Assembly (NCBI RefSeq): GCF_002884445.1
Contig: NZ_KZ614144.1
Coordinates: 5,568,712 to 5,632,711 of the forward strand
Length of the DNA: 64,000 bases
From: Paenibacillus castaneae
GTDB lineage: Bacteria > Bacillota > Bacilli > Paenibacillales > Paenibacillaceae
Direction: 5' to 3'
The notes beneath the pieces are model-generated. The model saw nothing but the letters and a program-made list of their open reading frames with translations, was not told the DNA's origin and searched no databases. Positions 62,170-64,000 of the stretch are shown piece after piece. Numbering within the stretch: position 1 is the first letter of the stretch; each line of letters begins with the position of its first letter. The translations under genes and the position numbers were made by a program.

Positions 62170-64000
62170 TTATTGAGTTAGATTATGTATGAATAAAACC
62201 TTGCCGCTCCTTTTAAATGCGATGATAAGCAGTTCATCCTCTATGCTCGCCACGGGCTCATCTGCCCATTGCTGCTCACAGGTATCGCTGCCCGGCTCGC
62301 CGAATACTGCTGTAGCCATCCAATGCACCCCAGGCTGCATACTCAGCTTCACAGTCGGAATGATCGTGCGCGTATTCATGAGATTAGTATTAGCATTCGG
62401 ATAAATGAGCTCAGCTTGGCCTGCTCCGTAGAGCAGACGAATACCGCTTGCCCCCCACGCGTACGCTGCAAATGCACTTTTCTCGTCAACCGAGTGAATT
62501 CCATGTCTCGGAAGCTTATCTAGATTCTCCAGCCCTAGTGCAAAGCCGCCGTCCGCCGCATCAAGCACTCTGCTTGTCTGAATGCGGTGCACGCGAATAT
62601 GCCATGGGGCTCCTGCAACGATCCACGTTTTCACCTCAACATCGCCCCAAGGCTTCCAGCGTGTATAAATAGTCGAACCATCTATCGTATATTCCTCGCT
62701 CTTTCGTTTCACACGATACAGATTATCGCCTTCGCTCAGCGCCAGCATCGAATCGAATGCCCCCTGCCCCAGCCCCCATTCCGCTCTCGGAACGCTAAAG
62801 CCGAAGAAGTTCGAGTAGGCAAACTTCTCATACTTGGCTGAAGTATGGGTATGCTCATTCGATGAAAAATGGCCGCTGTTGAAAGCAACAAGATGGCTCT
62901 TCTCTGGCTGCCGGCATATGACCAGATGCGGCGCCTGCTGAACAGACAATCGCTCCAGCTGCGGCAACGGCAATTCCTCAGCCTGCCAGAACGGATGCTC
63001 ATCAGGCAAAGCGAGCGGCAGAAATGATTTCAGCGCCCAGTAAGGCGAAACCGGCGAGTTGTAATTTTCCGCCATCACTAAATTCGGATAGGCATAGCCG
63101 ATCGTTAACGTGCCGTCGGTCTGAAATATCGGCTGCTTAAACCACCAACGCAGATTACGAAGAACAAGGCCCTTCAGCTCGCCCACAGGCATTGTGTCTA
63201 CCTCTGCATAAATCATCGCGCTCCAGAAAGCCGACTGAGAGAAACGGTATGAAAGGCTTCTTCCATAGGGCAGCGCTGAGCCATCCTCGGCAAACCAATA
63301 GATAAAGTCCTTCGCGAATTTGGCGGCTCTGCCCTTATACAGCTTGGAACGAACGGGATCCTCTCTCTCCATCAGCTTCGCATAGAATAGGCTATAGTAA
63401 TGAATAGCGAAGGGAACATAGTAATCGCTATGCGTCTTTACGCCATCGGCATACCAGCCGTCCGATAAATAGAAAGCATCCATTCGATCCAGGTTGCCCT
63501 CCATGACTGCTTCATCATAGGGTGCGCCAACTGCCTTCAATCCGAGGTTCACCATGACAGCAAAAAACAGCCAATTGCAATCATAAGCCTTGCATCTGTT
63601 GATCTGGCTCAGCCAATCAACAAAATGCTGCTGCTCCTGCGGGCTTAGCGCGCCCCACAGCTTATCAGGGGCAATGGCGAGCGACAGCCCGAAGGCAGCC
63701 ATCTCGACGATACGCTGATCATAATCATGAATAATGCCCCAATATTCCTCATGCGATGGATCAGTCCCGTTTCTAATCCCTTGCACCATATCATCCCACA
63801 TATCGCTTTCACCGCCGCCTGCCACAAGCGGAGCCATTCCCCACAGCACACGGGAGAAGCCCTCGAAGCCAGCTACCTCGGCTTCGTAGGAAGCTCCTGT
63901 ATTGCCAAGCTGCACACGAGCAAAGCCTTTACTATAATGGCGCTTTAATGGCTCGACCAATTGACGGACAGCCTGCTGCACATCCTCCCGTGAGCGGATC
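62170..64000 (-). CDS. DUF2264 family protein (5-prime end outside window)
   Basis: At least 610 residues, open to the window edge, of the DUF2264 family (about 600-650 residues usual), so little is missing. Motifs are FEGFSRVLWGMAPL, the Asp/Asn-rich CKAYDCNWLFFAVMVNLGL and GWYADGVKTHSDYYVPFAIHYYSL, which suggest an alpha/alpha-toroid glycoside-active enzyme. The C-terminal half is beta sandwich-like. Function unknown; such genes often occur with plant-polysaccharide utilisation loci. The true start codon lies upstream of the GTG at 63981 or outside the window. Confidence 0.87.
   Translation of the reverse strand, partial: IRSREDVQQAVRQLVEPLKRHYSKGFARVQLGNTGASYEAEVAGFEGFSRVLWGMAPLVAGGGESDMWDDMVQGIRNGTDPSHEEYWGIIHDYDQRIVEMAAFGLSLAIAPDKLWGALSPQEQQHFVDWLSQINRCKAYDCNWLFFAVMVNLGLKAVGAPYDEAVMEGNLDRMDAFYLSDGWYADGVKTHSDYYVPFAIHYYSLFYAKLMEREDPVRSKLYKGRAAKFAKDFIYWFAEDGSALPYGRSLSYRFSQSAFWSAMIYAEVDTMPVGELKGLVLRNLRWWFKQPIFQTDGTLTIGYAYPNLVMAENYNSPVSPYWALKSFLPLALPDEHPFWQAEELPLPQLERLSVQQAPHLVICRQPEKSHLVAFNSGHFSSNEHTHTSAKYEKFAYSNFFGFSVPRAEWGLGQGAFDSMLALSEGDNLYRVKRKSEEYTIDGSTIYTRWKPWGDVEVKTWIVAGAPWHIRVHRIQTSRVLDAADGGFALGLENLDKLPRHGIHSVDEKSAFAAYAWGASGIRLLYGAGQAELIYPNANTNLMNTRTIIPTVKLSMQPGVHWMATAVFGEPGSDTCEQQWADEPVASIEDELLIIAFKRSGKVLFIHNLTQ

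Overview
The window looks like chromosomal DNA of a spore-forming Bacillales bacterium, most probably Paenibacillus or a close relative. Reasons: a tricistronic GerA/GerB/GerC-type germination operon, strong GGAGG ribosome sites with frequent TTG and GTG starts, proteins with copper-amine-oxidase-type stalk domains, an SgrR-like regulator with a solute-binding domain, a DUF2264 protein and type II thymidine kinase. I see no rRNA, tRNA, CRISPR array, insertion sequence or prophage. About 50 genes can be supported, most of them on the minus strand.

Layout. 1-2800: KhtTU potassium/proton antiporter and thymidine kinase. 2854-18022: a large ter (tellurium-resistance-like) stress locus. It holds a vWA protein, five TerD-family proteins (one a double-TerD fusion), two TerC membrane proteins, a TelA protein with an XpaC-like partner, and a five-enzyme biosynthetic operon (HpcH/CitE-like lyase, two phosphoribosyltransferase-like proteins with TRSP and PELOTA modules, a HAD phosphatase and an ATP-grasp ligase). 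One TerC gene lies behind a yybP-ykoY manganese riboswitch. 18182-22793: small membrane protein, lipoproteins, a thioredoxin-like protein and GNAT acetyltransferases. 23025-23598: an eleven-copy 52-bp tandem repeat downstream of an ABC-F ribosome-protection-type gene, which itself has an attenuator leader. 25865-36058: mixed metabolic and cell-envelope genes (TraB/GumN, cyclase, M15 peptidase, luciferase-like oxidoreductase with an Rrf2 regulator, aldo/keto reductase, serine hydrolase, nucleotidyltransferase).

36242-39795: a heterodimeric ABC exporter followed by an intergenic repeat cluster. 40165-45885: stalk-domain protein, aminoglycoside phosphotransferase-like and AAC(3)-like enzymes, a matrixin-type protease and a lipoprotein. 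45958-49695: germinant receptor operon. 49975-51012: orphan ParB-like protein. 51083-56317: a compact type III polyketide synthase / methyltransferase / flavoprotein / MMPL exporter cluster. 56585-64000: metallophosphoesterase, alpha/beta hydrolase, DUF4173 membrane protein, SgrR-like regulator, small acidic protein and a DUF2264 protein cut by the window edge.

The most unusual part is the ter locus. Its enzymes match the predicted but biochemically unsolved pathway for a nucleoside-like metabolite described by comparative genomics of Ter systems. Here it is linked to a manganese riboswitch and to several small unannotated membrane proteins. The ABC-F leader, the 52-bp hairpin minisatellite and the PKS cluster are the other points worth following.
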